Assembly: GCF_002101775.1 (NCBI RefSeq)
Contig: NZ_LQPI01000046.1
Span: 92,508-156,507, forward strand
Reading direction: 5' to 3'
Source: Mycolicibacter nonchromogenicus
GTDB lineage: Bacteria > Actinomycetota > Actinomycetes > Mycobacteriales > Mycobacteriaceae
Length of the DNA: 64,000 nt
The notes below the pieces were generated by a model. That model made no database searches. It was not told the origin of the DNA and saw nothing but the letters and a program-made list of their open reading frames with translations. Of this stretch, positions 24,163 through 33,032 are shown piece by piece. Made by a program: the position numbers and the translations under genes. Position 1 is the stretch's first letter, and every line of letters begins with the position of its first letter.

Positions 24163-24720
24163 CTAAAAGACCGTCTGGGCGCAGGTGGACGGCGTGGTCA
24201 GGTTGACTCCGCCGTAGACCACCTGCACATGGGTGCAGACGATCACGTTGGCGTCGGTCTTGGGACGGCCGGTGGAGTACTCCAGGACGTCGATGCTGCC
24301 GTTGGTCTGGTATTTCTCCGGCGGGCCCTCGCCGTAATACATCGATTGGATCACCGCACCGGTGCCGTCCTTGAACACCTTGGTGCCCGGGCCGCCGCGG
24401 TCCTTGAACCAGCCCTCGCCGCCGTCGGTGTGCACGTCGAGGTAGGCGGTGCGCTTCGACGAGCGGATCTCGGTGCTCTGGCGGGCCCACAGGTCCGGCG
24501 GGAACCCGGTCATGCCCTCGGGTGTCTGCAGTTGCACCCCGACGGTGAACCGGCACAGCGGCGGAGCGCTGCAGTCGACCCAGCTGTGCGTCTGCAGTTG
24601 ATCGAACTCGTTCACCGGGAACAGCGTGGTTTTGGTGTCACTGGCCGCCGACGCGGTCGCGGTCGGAATCAGCGCCGCCAACAGCGTCAGGGCGGCCGGG
24701 ATCATCGGCAACCGCTTCAT
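24163..24720 (-). CDS. Small exported protein, Rv3572-like
   Basis: This 185-residue protein starts MKRLPMIPAALTLLAALIPTATASA, a clear Sec signal peptide with likely cleavage after ASA near residue 25-27. The mature part contains four or more cysteines (WVDCSAPPLCRF, VIVCTHVQ, STCAQ), so disulfides are likely after export. No catalytic motif is seen. It lies 23 bp downstream of kshB on the same strand, the position of Rv3572 in M. tuberculosis and its counterpart in M. smegmatis, so it is probably part of the KstR-controlled unit; its function is unknown. The longer frame upstream, to 24972, overlaps kshB and was not used. Confidence 0.85.
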   Translation of the reverse strand: MKRLPMIPAALTLLAALIPTATASAASDTKTTLFPVNEFDQLQTHSWVDCSAPPLCRFTVGVQLQTPEGMTGFPPDLWARQSTEIRSSKRTAYLDVHTDGGEGWFKDRGGPGTKVFKDGTGAVIQSMYYGEGPPEKYQTNGSIDVLEYSTGRPKTDANVIVCTHVQVVYGGVNLTTPSTCAQTVF

Positions 24721-24743
24721 GTCGCACCAACCTAGACCGGTGA

Positions 24744-25856
24744 TCACTCGTCGTAGGTCACTTCCACCGAATCGGTCTCGGGATGGGCTTGGCAGGCCAG
24801 GATCAGCCCTTCGGCGAGGTCCTGGGGCTCCAGCACATCGTTGACCTCCATGGAGACCTTGCCCTTCTTGAGCTCGCAGGCGCACGCCCCGCAGTGACCC
24901 TCCCGGCAGGAGAACGGGGCATCGAGGCCCTGGTCGAGCAGCAGGTCGAGCAGCTTGACGTGCCGTGGCCACACCAGCTCGTGCTTCTCGCCGTCCAGTT
25001 CGACGACCACGGTGGCCGGCGCTGCGGCCTGCTCGCCTTCGGGCGCGTCGGAGATCTTGACCGCGGCGAACGGGTCGCTGTCCAGCGACTTGAACACCTC
25101 GAGGTGGACCTGCTCGGCCGGCACGTTGCAGGCATCCAGGGCTTCGCGGGCGGCCTGCATGAAGGGGCCCGGGCCGCAGATGAAGACCTGGCGGTCGGTG
25201 TAGGGCGCGGCCAGCTGGGCCAACGCGGCGCGGCTGGGCAGGCCCTGGACCGACTCCAGCCAGTGCACGACCGTCAGCCGGTCGGGGTACTTCTCAACGA
25301 GCTCACGCAGCGCGGCGCTGAAGATCACCGATCGCTCATCGCGGTTGGCATAGACCAGGACCACCTTGCCGCTGCCCTGCGACAGCGCCGACTTGCAGAT
25401 CGCCATCATCGGGGTGATCCCGCTGCCGGCGGCCAGCAACAGGAAGTCGGTGTCCAGGGACTTGGGCACGAAGGTGCCCGAGGGTGCCAGCACGTGCATG
25501 CGCATGCCGGGGTGCGCGTTGTCGCACAGCCAGTTCGACGCGTAGCCCTCAGCGGTCCGCTTGACGGTGACGGTCAGCGAGTCGTCGGTGAAGGGCGAGC
25601 TGCACAGCGAGTAGCACCGGGCCACCGAGCCGGTCTGATCGCTGGGGATTCGCAGCGTCAGGAACTGGCCGGGGGAGTACTTCAACCGCTGCTCGGGAAT
25701 CTCTGGATCATCCGGCCCGTCCGGCACGCCGAACACCAGCGAGCGCGCGTCGTCGGTCTCGGTGACGACTTGGGTGATCTGCAGTTCCAGGACGTGAGCA
25801 CCGAGTGGTTCGTCCGGAATGGTCTCCGTCACGGGCCGCCCTTCATCTTCGGTCAT
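24744..25856 (-). CDS. kshB: KshB, reductase component of 3-ketosteroid 9-alpha-hydroxylase
   Basis: KshB passes electrons from NADH to the Rieske oxygenase KshA, which opens the steroid B ring. The 370-residue protein has the expected three domains: FAD binding (RCYSLCSSPFTDD, about 85-100), NAD binding (LLLAAGSGITPMMAI, then ICGPGPFMQAA) and a C-terminal plant-type 2Fe-2S ferredoxin with Cys317, Cys322, Cys325 and Cys355 (CREGHCGACAC). The ATG at 25856 is only 3 bases from a KstR operator at 25860-25873. A TAACCT -10-like box inside that operator would give a nearly leaderless mRNA. kshA itself is not in the window. Confidence 0.96.
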   Translation of the reverse strand: MTEDEGRPVTETIPDEPLGAHVLELQITQVVTETDDARSLVFGVPDGPDDPEIPEQRLKYSPGQFLTLRIPSDQTGSVARCYSLCSSPFTDDSLTVTVKRTAEGYASNWLCDNAHPGMRMHVLAPSGTFVPKSLDTDFLLLAAGSGITPMMAICKSALSQGSGKVVLVYANRDERSVIFSAALRELVEKYPDRLTVVHWLESVQGLPSRAALAQLAAPYTDRQVFICGPGPFMQAAREALDACNVPAEQVHLEVFKSLDSDPFAAVKISDAPEGEQAAAPATVVVELDGEKHELVWPRHVKLLDLLLDQGLDAPFSCREGHCGACACELKKGKVSMEVNDVLEPQDLAEGLILACQAHPETDSVEVTYDE

Positions 25857-25859
25857 AAC

Positions 25860-25873
25860 TAGAACAGGTTACA
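25860..25873. promoter_or_regulatory. KstR operator at the kshB promoter
   Basis: TAGAACAGGTTACA fits TnnAACnnGTTnnA. It directly abuts the kshB start codon, so bound KstR would cover the promoter -10 region. Confidence 0.8.
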
Positions 25874-25927
25874 GAAAAGCGGTCCGGTATCGCTACCAGC
25901 TGCAGGAACACCCCGCTCGACACAAAT

Positions 25928-25941
25928 CGGAACGTGTTCTA
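25928..25941. promoter_or_regulatory. KstR operator at the hsaA promoter
   Basis: CGGAACGTGTTCTA (reverse TAGAACACGTTCCG) matches the KstR consensus at all but one defined position. It overlaps a -10-like TAATCT at 25940-25945, 61 bp upstream of hsaA, a placement suited to repression. With the site at 25860 it makes a two-operator divergent region. Confidence 0.78.
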
Positions 25942-26005
25942 ATCTCACACTAGGCTGGTTGTAAAACGGGCCGGAAGAACCTGTTCACTTCTGGGAGGCA
26001 ATCTA

Positions 26006-27196
26006 GTGACGTCCATTCAACAACGTGACGCGCAGTCGGTGTTGGCCGCCATCGACGACCTTCTGCCGCAGTTGCGTGAGCGCGCCCAGGAGACCGAAGA
26101 CCTGCGCAAGCTGCCCGACGCCAACGTCGCGGCGCTCGAGGAGATCGGTTTCTTCCGGCTGCTGCAGCCCGAGCAGTGGGGCGGCCTGCAGTGCGACCCG
26201 ACCATCTTCTACGAGGCAGTTCGCCGACTGGCCAGCGCCTGCGGCTCCACCGGCTGGGTCGCCGGCATCATCGGCGTGCACAACTGGCACCTGGCGCTGT
26301 TCGACCAGCAGGCCCAGGAAGACGTCTGGGGCGAGGACACCAACGTTCGGATCTCGTCGTCGTACGCACCGATGGGCGCCGGTGTGGTCACCGAGACCGC
26401 CGACGGCTACATCGTCAACGGTTCGTGGAACTGGTCGTCGGGCTGTGACCACGCCACCTGGGCATTCCTCGGCGGTCCGGTGATCAAGGACGGCAAGCCG
26501 GTCGACTTCGGCAGCTTCCTGATCCCGATCTCCGACTACCGCATCGACGACGTCTGGCACGTGGTGGGCCTGCGGGGCACCGGCAGCAACACCGTGGTGG
26601 TCAAGGACGCCTTCGTGCCGCGGCACCGCTTCTTGTCCTACCGGGCGATGAACGACGGCACCGCCGGCGGCTACAAGACCAACACCGCCCCGGTCTACAA
26701 GATGCCGTGGGGCACTGTGCACCCGACCACCATCTCGACGCCGATCATGGGGATGGCCTACGGCGCCTACCAGGCGCACGTCGAGCACCAGGGCAAGCGG
26801 GTGCGTGCGGCGTTCGCCGGCGAGAAGGCCAAGGACGACCCGTTCGCCAAGGTCCGCATCGCCGAGGCCGCCAGTGACATCGACGCCGGCTGGAGTCAGC
26901 TGATCGGCAACGTCCGCGACGAGTACGCGCTGCTGGCCGCCGGCAAGGAGATCCCGTTCGAGCTGCGGGCCCGCGCCCGCCGTGACCAGGTCCGCGCGAC
27001 CGGTCGGGCCATTGCCTCCATCGACCGGCTGTTCGAGGCGGCCGGAGCCACGGCGCTGTCCAACGACGCACCGGTGCAGCGGTTCTGGCGTGACGCGCAC
27101 GCGGGCCGGGTGCACGCGGCCAATGACCCGGAGCGGGCATACCTGATCTTCGGTAACCACGAGTTCGGGTTGCCGCCCGGCGACACCATGGTCTGA
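26006..27196 (+). CDS. hsaA: HsaA, oxygenase component of 3-HSA hydroxylase
   Basis: HsaA is the flavin-dependent monooxygenase that hydroxylates 3-HSA to the catechol 3,4-DHSA in cholesterol A-ring degradation, using reduced FMN from HsaB. The 396-residue protein has the acyl-CoA-dehydrogenase-like fold of group D monooxygenases and matches HsaA nearly throughout (STGWVAGIIGVHNWHLALFD, WNWSSGCDHATW, GKRVRAAFAGEKAKDDPFAKVRIAEAASDIDA). The GTG at 26006 has GGAGG 7 bases upstream. It opens the run hsaA-hsaC-hsaB. In M. tuberculosis hsaD lies between hsaA and hsaC; here only 43 bp separate the two genes. Confidence 0.96.
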   Translation: MTSIQQRDAQSVLAAIDDLLPQLRERAQETEDLRKLPDANVAALEEIGFFRLLQPEQWGGLQCDPTIFYEAVRRLASACGSTGWVAGIIGVHNWHLALFDQQAQEDVWGEDTNVRISSSYAPMGAGVVTETADGYIVNGSWNWSSGCDHATWAFLGGPVIKDGKPVDFGSFLIPISDYRIDDVWHVVGLRGTGSNTVVVKDAFVPRHRFLSYRAMNDGTAGGYKTNTAPVYKMPWGTVHPTTISTPIMGMAYGAYQAHVEHQGKRVRAAFAGEKAKDDPFAKVRIAEAASDIDAGWSQLIGNVRDEYALLAAGKEIPFELRARARRDQVRATGRAIASIDRLFEAAGATALSNDAPVQRFWRDAHAGRVHAANDPERAYLIFGNHEFGLPPGDTMV

Positions 27197-27224
27197 TCGA
27201 CCTGGCCGGACAACGACGAGCTAG

Positions 27225-28139
<915 letters not shown>

Positions 28140-28141
28140 CG

Positions 28142-28711
28142 GTGACCGACGAGGTGTCGATCGACCCGCGTGCGTTCCGCAACGTACTCGGTCAGTTCTG
28201 TACGGGCATCACGATCATCACCACCGTCGATGACGACGTGCCGGTCGGCTTCGCCTGCCAATCGTTCGCCGCGTTGTCGCTGGATCCGCCGCTGGTGCTG
28301 TTCTGCCCCACCAAGCAGTCCCGGTCCTGGCAGGCCATCGAGTCCAGCGGAAAGTTCTGCGTCAACATCCTGGCCGAGGAGCAGAAGGACGTCTGCGCCC
28401 GCTTCGGCTCCCGCGAACCGGACAAGTTCGCCGGCGTGGACTGGCAGCCGTCCCCGCTGGGCTCGCCGATCCTGGCCGGATCGTTGGCCCACATCGACTG
28501 CACGGTGGCCTCGGTGCACGACGGTGGTGACCACTTCGTGGTCTTCGGCGCGGTGCAGTCGCTCTCGGATGTTCCGGAGGTGAAGCCGCGACCGCTGCTG
28601 TTCTATCGCGGCGACTACACCGGCATCGAGCCGGACAAGACCACTCCGGCGCACTGGCGTGACGACTTGGAGGCCTTCCTCACCGCCACCACCGACGACA
28701 CCTGGCTCTGA
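28142..28711 (+). CDS. hsaB: HsaB, flavin reductase partner of HsaA
   Basis: HsaB reduces FMN with NADH and supplies it to HsaA. The 189-residue protein is a flavin-reductase-like FMN-binding domain: FRNVLGQFCTGITIITT at the N-terminus, FAALSLDPPLVLFCPTKQSRSW as the FMN loop, then FCVNILAEEQ. It starts with GTG 2 bases after hsaC, implying coupled translation. In M. tuberculosis nat follows hsaB; here the next gene is an unrelated hydrolase on the opposite strand, ending 15 bp away. Confidence 0.94.
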   Translation: MTDEVSIDPRAFRNVLGQFCTGITIITTVDDDVPVGFACQSFAALSLDPPLVLFCPTKQSRSWQAIESSGKFCVNILAEEQKDVCARFGSREPDKFAGVDWQPSPLGSPILAGSLAHIDCTVASVHDGGDHFVVFGAVQSLSDVPEVKPRPLLFYRGDYTGIEPDKTTPAHWRDDLEAFLTATTDDTWL

Positions 28712-28726
28712 ATTGCGGTGCTGGAC

Positions 28727-29587
28727 TCAGACGCGTGAGGCAGCTGTGAGCCACCCGACCTGATCGGCGATGATCTGCGGCGAATGACGCTCGCCGAACG
28801 GCTCGAAATGGTCCACGTCATAGTCTTTCCGGGTCGCGTGTGGCGCCCGCTGGACGAGACGATCGATGGCCCGCGCCGACACCGTGATGTCACGGTCGCC
28901 GGCCTGAATCAGGACCCGGCAGTGCAGCTTTCCCGCCCGGGTGACCGGACGCCAGAGCGGCAGACGCAGAGCCAGGCCGGCATACACCTCGTTGCGCCAA
29001 CCCGGTGCCACGACGGACAGAAATCCCTGCAGTTCGCCGGGAAAGGTCACTCCCGCGCGGCCGCCCGGCGCAGCGGCCAGCGGTATCAGAGCGTCGCGCA
29101 TGGCCTGCGCCGTCAGCCACAGCGTATTGCCGGGGTCCACTCTCAGGCCGTGGACTGTGCGCCATCTGCCGTCGAGGAAGGGGCAGAGCAGGATCACCCC
29201 GCTCACGCGCTGATCCGCGGCGGCGGCCTCCACCGCGGTTCCCCCGCTGAGTGAATAGCCCCAGAGGATGATCTGGTCGGGGTCGATCCCCTCGAGCGTC
29301 CGGGCGAAGGCAATGGCCGCCAATCGATCCTCGAGCTGCTCGCTGGTTCGAATGCGTTGCCGGGGCTGGCCATTCGAATCCCCCAGAAAGCGATGGTCGT
29401 AGACCAGCACCGCGACCCCGGCCTGCGTCAGCGCTGCTGCGTAGCCGGCCAGTCCATCGTGGCGGGTCAACCCGAAGCCGTGCGCCATGACGACGCACGG
29501 GATATCGCCGACGGCATTGCTCGGCCGATAGAGCCAGCCCGCGCACCGTGTTCCAGCGGAGATGAATGTGACGTCCGCTCGATTCAT
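28727..29587 (-). CDS. Alpha/beta hydrolase, substrate unknown
   Basis: This 286-residue protein starts MNRADVTFISAGTRCAGWLYRP. It has the oxyanion-hole segment VVMAHGFGLTRHDGL, the nucleophile elbow GYSLSGGTAVE (Ser near residue 109), an AGDRDITV acid region and a late VDHFEPF histidine. This is the dienelactone-hydrolase/peptidase-like branch (a lid-less polypeptide with a YDHRFLGDSNGQPRQ loop), not the meta-cleavage-product hydrolase branch of HsaD: it lacks HGGGPGA and the GNSLGGG elbow. An upstream TTG at 29596 is possible but less likely. It is convergent with hsaB. Whether it acts in steroid catabolism is unknown. Confidence 0.8.
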   Translation of the reverse strand: MNRADVTFISAGTRCAGWLYRPSNAVGDIPCVVMAHGFGLTRHDGLAGYAAALTQAGVAVLVYDHRFLGDSNGQPRQRIRTSEQLEDRLAAIAFARTLEGIDPDQIILWGYSLSGGTAVEAAAADQRVSGVILLCPFLDGRWRTVHGLRVDPGNTLWLTAQAMRDALIPLAAAPGGRAGVTFPGELQGFLSVVAPGWRNEVYAGLALRLPLWRPVTRAGKLHCRVLIQAGDRDITVSARAIDRLVQRAPHATRKDYDVDHFEPFGERHSPQIIADQVGWLTAASRV

Positions 29588-29649
29588 GGTCCGCAATCTA
29601 GCCGACGCCCGGCGCTGAGGTCGGCTGAATCGCCAGCCGCTCGACTAGC

Positions 29650-30129
29650 ATGCACCGGGTGAAGCGACTCGGCTGGTCGGCGGTGGCGACGCTCGCCTAC
29701 GCGGCAGTGATGGTGGTGTTGGAGCGCGGGATGCGCAAGACGGGTGGCCCCGGAATCATCGGATTCGAGTTGGCCGGCAGTGCCGAACGGGCTCAGGAGA
29801 TTCTGGAGGTCTGGGGAGACGAGGGCCGTCGGTGGGCGCGTTGGTCCCTGTGGCTCGACTTCGGCTACATGGCGACCTACGGAACCCTGGCGCTGTTACT
29901 CATCGAGCGTGCCCGCGCCCGGCACGGTCATCCGATCGCGCTGCGACTGTTGCCGATCGGCGCGGTGGCCGGCGATGCGATCGAGGGGGTGGCACTGCTC
30001 AAGGCCCTCGAGGGCGTCGACATCGGCACCAACGCCCGGCGTGGCCGCGGCGCCGCCCTCGTCAAGTTCGCCCTGCTGGCGGTGGGGCTGGTTTACACCG
30101 TCAGCGCGGGAGTCCGCCGCCGGTCATGA
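29650..30129 (+). CDS. Small multi-pass membrane protein, unknown
   Basis: This 159-residue protein has hydrophobic stretches at about 9-25, 68-85, 95-115 and 135-153, so four membrane segments are plausible. The loops contain conserved-looking charged runs (EVWGDEGRRWARWS). I do not recognise a family or catalytic motif. It is divergent from the alpha/beta hydrolase (62 bp between starts). Its stop overlaps the convergent 424-residue gene by 6 bases. A second in-frame start (GTG at 29659) is possible. Confidence 0.65.
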   Translation: MHRVKRLGWSAVATLAYAAVMVVLERGMRKTGGPGIIGFELAGSAERAQEILEVWGDEGRRWARWSLWLDFGYMATYGTLALLLIERARARHGHPIALRLLPIGAVAGDAIEGVALLKALEGVDIGTNARRGRGAALVKFALLAVGLVYTVSAGVRRRS

Positions 30130-31398
30130 GCCGTGCCAGCATCGCTGGTGCTCGGCGTGGGTGCGCAGATACGCCCCGGGTGCGTAGAACTTGTCGTAGA
30201 AGTCGGTGTCGAGGTGCTGGGCCTGCAGGTACATCAGCACGTGCACCGTGGGGACGGTACCCGGTAGCTTGCCGAAGGTGTCGTAAATGTAGGACGCCTC
30301 GCAGGTGACCAGTTCGGCGATGCCGTCCGGTGCCAGTGCCGAACCGCGCACGGCCGGGCTGTCCGCCCACGGCCCCGGGGTGTCGGGGTGCGACGGACCG
30401 CCCGGCCCGAACTTGCGGGCCACCAGTTTGCGCACGCCCTCGGCAACCGAGGGGACATGCGGGGGACTGAGCGTCTCGAAGTGGCCGGGTAACCCGGTGA
30501 CATTCGGGAACGGCCAGCGCGGATCGGTGTCGGCGACGAATCCCAGTCCGGGCGCGCGCGGATCACCCGAGCCGCCCAGCACCGACAGCCGGTCCAGGCC
30601 GTCGAAGATCCAGCCGCCCAAGCCCATAGCCTGCAGGCCCAGTGCTCCGTTGTGGGCAGCGATGGACAACTCGGCACTGGCCTCGGTCAGGGTGTACTGC
30701 TCCACGAAGGACAGCGGTATCGGGTCGTCGGCGTGCGCCAATCCGGAGAACGCCTGCACGCCGGGGATGGCGCGGTCGTTGATGTCATCGGTGATCGGAT
30801 AACCGTTGGCCGCGAAGAACCACAGATTCTCCAGCAGGTGCTCGGCCAGGTCGGCCACATTGAACGCCAGCAGGCTGCCCGGGTGGTTGCCGATCCAGGT
30901 GTTGTGGCCCTCCATGTAGGGCTCTTGGGCGGGCAGTTGCAGACGGGAATCCGAGAGGCGCACATAGGAATCGGCGGTGTGGCTGATCCAGGCCTCCACG
31001 GTCTCGAACTGCTGGGGCGGTTGGTCGCGAGTGGGCAGCAGATAGCAACCGGTGTCATCGGTGAAGAACAGCTGGCTGGTGTGAAAGCCCGCTGCCGACG
31101 GCATGGCCCGTCCGGTGGCGCTGCCGGGATAGTTCGGCAGCGCCGGTGCGTATCCGGGATGGTGCGCGATACCGTCGTGCCACCCGGTGGTGCCGGCCAT
31201 CAGCGACAGCAGCAGCGCGCGCTCGACTTCGGACAACGGCTGCACCGGACGGCGGCTGGTGTAGGCCAGCGCGCCGTCCGGAATGGCGCCGCCCACGGGG
31301 AAGCGCCGCGACCGGCGTCCGGTGATCGCGGCGAACAGCCCGAACCCGGCCGCCTGCGCCAGCGCGGCCCGTTCGTGCTCGGTGATCGCCAGGGCCAT
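30124..31398 (-). CDS. Uncharacterised protein, weak nitroreductase-like features
   Basis: The 424-residue soluble protein is not one I recognise with confidence. An N-terminal GRRSRRFPVGGAIPDGALAYTSRR and a central AAHNGALGLQAMGLGGWIFDG vaguely resemble the FMN contacts of the nitroreductase / SagB fold. The rest (EGHNTWIGNHPGSLLAFNVADLAEHLLENLWFFAANGYP, and a C-terminal HVLMYLQAQHLDTDFYDKFY) has no motif I can place. There is no signal peptide. The start ATG lies 9 bp after the haemophore stop on the same strand, so the two may share a transcript. Codon use and frame length leave little doubt that it is a real gene. Confidence 0.75.
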   Translation of the reverse strand: MALAITEHERAALAQAAGFGLFAAITGRRSRRFPVGGAIPDGALAYTSRRPVQPLSEVERALLLSLMAGTTGWHDGIAHHPGYAPALPNYPGSATGRAMPSAAGFHTSQLFFTDDTGCYLLPTRDQPPQQFETVEAWISHTADSYVRLSDSRLQLPAQEPYMEGHNTWIGNHPGSLLAFNVADLAEHLLENLWFFAANGYPITDDINDRAIPGVQAFSGLAHADDPIPLSFVEQYTLTEASAELSIAAHNGALGLQAMGLGGWIFDGLDRLSVLGGSGDPRAPGLGFVADTDPRWPFPNVTGLPGHFETLSPPHVPSVAEGVRKLVARKFGPGGPSHPDTPGPWADSPAVRGSALAPDGIAELVTCEASYIYDTFGKLPGTVPTVHVLMYLQAQHLDTDFYDKFYAPGAYLRTHAEHQRCWHGS

Positions 31399-31407
31399 CG
31401 CCCGGGC

Positions 31408-31806
31408 CTACTTGCTGACGGTCTCCAGCAGCATCGCCAGCTGGGTGGGCGAGACCGCGATCCCGCACTGGTTCTTCAGGTCCGTCAGCGGCTGGGCGAT
31501 GCCCTGCAGGGTCGACAACTGGTCGAGGTGGCCGATGAAGTAGCCCTGCACCGAGGACTTGGCCTGGTCGGCCGGCATGGTGGCCGCGGAGGTCAGCACG
31601 TCGTTGGCCTCCGGGTGCTCGTTGAGGAACGCGCCCGCCTGGCTGAGCACGCCGCTGGCGGTGCTCGACAGTCCGGCTGCCGTGCAGGGGGCGGGGGCGG
31701 CGTCGGCGGCGGGAGCGCTGGTCGTCAGCGTGGATGCGGCCACCGCACCCAGGATCCCGACGGCCGCCGCGCCGAGCGCCAGCCCAGAAGTCGTGGTGAT
31801 GCGCAT
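31408..31806 (-). CDS. Secreted haemophore-like haem-binding protein (Rv0203 type)
   Basis: This 132-residue protein has an N-terminal signal peptide (about 1-38, ending ADAAPAP) and a helical mature domain. Two cysteines bracket the domain, near residues 41 and 114. The pattern TASGVLSQAGAFLNEHPEANDVLTSA and LQGIAQPLTDLKNQCGI matches the mycobacterial haemophore Rv0203 (SMGDYLDSHPETNQVM and LSQPLTDLSTRC). Rv0203 binds haem outside the cell and passes it to MmpL3/MmpL11. It lies 45 bp downstream of aspB, at the tail of the KstR2-type operon, a location I have not seen for it. A 13-bp TTCCA-GCT-TGGAA repeat sits in its 5' leader (31832-31844). Confidence 0.8.
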   Translation of the reverse strand: MRITTTSGLALGAAAVGILGAVAASTLTTSAPAADAAPAPCTAAGLSSTASGVLSQAGAFLNEHPEANDVLTSAATMPADQAKSSVQGYFIGHLDQLSTLQGIAQPLTDLKNQCGIAVSPTQLAMLLETVSK

Positions 31807-31851
31807 AGCAGTGATCCCTTCGATCAGGTATTTCCAGCTTGGAAGCTCAAC

Positions 31852-33027
31852 CTACCGGAGTGGCAGCCAACCGCGGAGCCGGTGCAGTGCTTCCTCGATG
31901 TCGGCGGTGGGGCCGGCGAAGGACAGCCGGACGAAGGTGTTGCCGCGCTCGGTGTCGAAATCCACGCCCGGAGTCAGCGCAAGACCGGTGTCGGCCAGCA
32001 GGCGAGCGCAGAACGCCAAGGAGTCGTCGGTGTGCTCAGCGAGGTCGGCGTAGACGTAGAACGCCCCGTCGGTGGGAGCCAACCGGTTGATACCCAAGCT
32101 GCGCAGGCCATCCAGCAGCAGCTCCCGGTTGGCGGCGTAGTGCCGCAGGTGGCCCTGCGCTTCGGCGATCGCCGCAGGGGTGAACGCCGCGACCGCCGCG
32201 TACTGCGCCAGCACCGGGGGGCAGATGGTGAAGTTGCCGGTCAGGCAGTCCACCGCGCGACGCAATGCCGGCGGCACCAACAGCCAGCCCAATCGCCAAC
32301 CGGTCATCGCGAAGTACTTCGAGAAGCTGTTGGCCACCACCGCGTTCCGCGAGGTCTCCCACGCACAGCTGGTCTGCGGTGCGCCCTCGTAGACCAGACC
32401 GTGGTAGACCTCATCGCTGATCAAGCGCACCCCGGTGGCGTCGCACCAGGCGGCGATCGCGGCCAGTTCCGCCGGCTCCATGACCGTCCCGGTCGGATTG
32501 GCCGGGCTGGCGATGATCACCCCCGCCAACGGGCCCGGAATCTCGGCGAGCATGGCCGCAGTCGGCTGGAATCGGGTCTCGGGCCCGCAGGGGATCTCCA
32601 CCACCTCGCAGCCCAGGGCGGACAGGATGTTGCGGTAACAGGGATATCCGGGGCTGGCGATCGCCACCCGGTCGCCGGCGTCGAAGCACGCCAGGAAGGC
32701 CAGCAGGAATCCACCCGACGAGCCGGTGGTCACCACCACGTCGTCGGGGTCTATCGCCAGGCCGTAGCGTTCGGCATACGAGCCGGCAATGGCCGAGCGC
32801 AGCTCCGGGATGCCCAGCGCGACGGTGTAGCCCAGCTCGTTGGCCTCCAGCGCCGCGGCCGCGGCGGCGCGCACCGGCTCGGGGGCTCCCACACTGGGCT
32901 GACCGGCCGACAGATTCACCAAATCGCCGTGGCTGCGTTGGCGCTCGGCGGCCGCCAGCCACACGTCCATCACATGGAACGGTGGAATGCCGGCGCGCAG
33001 CGCCGCGCGGTCGAGATGGTTGGTCAT
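31852..33027 (-). CDS. aspB: AspB-like PLP-dependent aminotransferase
   Basis: This fold-type I aminotransferase is the counterpart of AspB (Rv3565) at the end of the fadD3-fadE31-32-33 operon in M. tuberculosis. The 391-residue protein has PLP-contact segments SPANPTGTVMEP, ISDEVYHGLVYEG and the lysine motif NSFSKYFAMTGWRLGW. The N-terminal LDRAALRAGIPPFHVMDVWLAAAERQR matches the orthologue. Substrate and role in steroid catabolism are not established. I prefer the ATG at 33027, with AGGGTG 6 bases upstream, over a GTG at 33036 that would overlap the lipase stop. Unlike in M. tuberculosis, two extra genes separate it from fadE33. Confidence 0.9.
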   Translation of the reverse strand: MTNHLDRAALRAGIPPFHVMDVWLAAAERQRSHGDLVNLSAGQPSVGAPEPVRAAAAAALEANELGYTVALGIPELRSAIAGSYAERYGLAIDPDDVVVTTGSSGGFLLAFLACFDAGDRVAIASPGYPCYRNILSALGCEVVEIPCGPETRFQPTAAMLAEIPGPLAGVIIASPANPTGTVMEPAELAAIAAWCDATGVRLISDEVYHGLVYEGAPQTSCAWETSRNAVVANSFSKYFAMTGWRLGWLLVPPALRRAVDCLTGNFTICPPVLAQYAAVAAFTPAAIAEAQGHLRHYAANRELLLDGLRSLGINRLAPTDGAFYVYADLAEHTDDSLAFCARLLADTGLALTPGVDFDTERGNTFVRLSFAGPTADIEEALHRLRGWLPLR

Positions 33028-33032
33028 GCGAT

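Noticed and set aside
28727..29587. Candidate for the missing HsaD
   Set aside because: It is an alpha/beta hydrolase but lacks the HsaD motifs, has a different elbow context, and is on the opposite strand outside the hsa operon.
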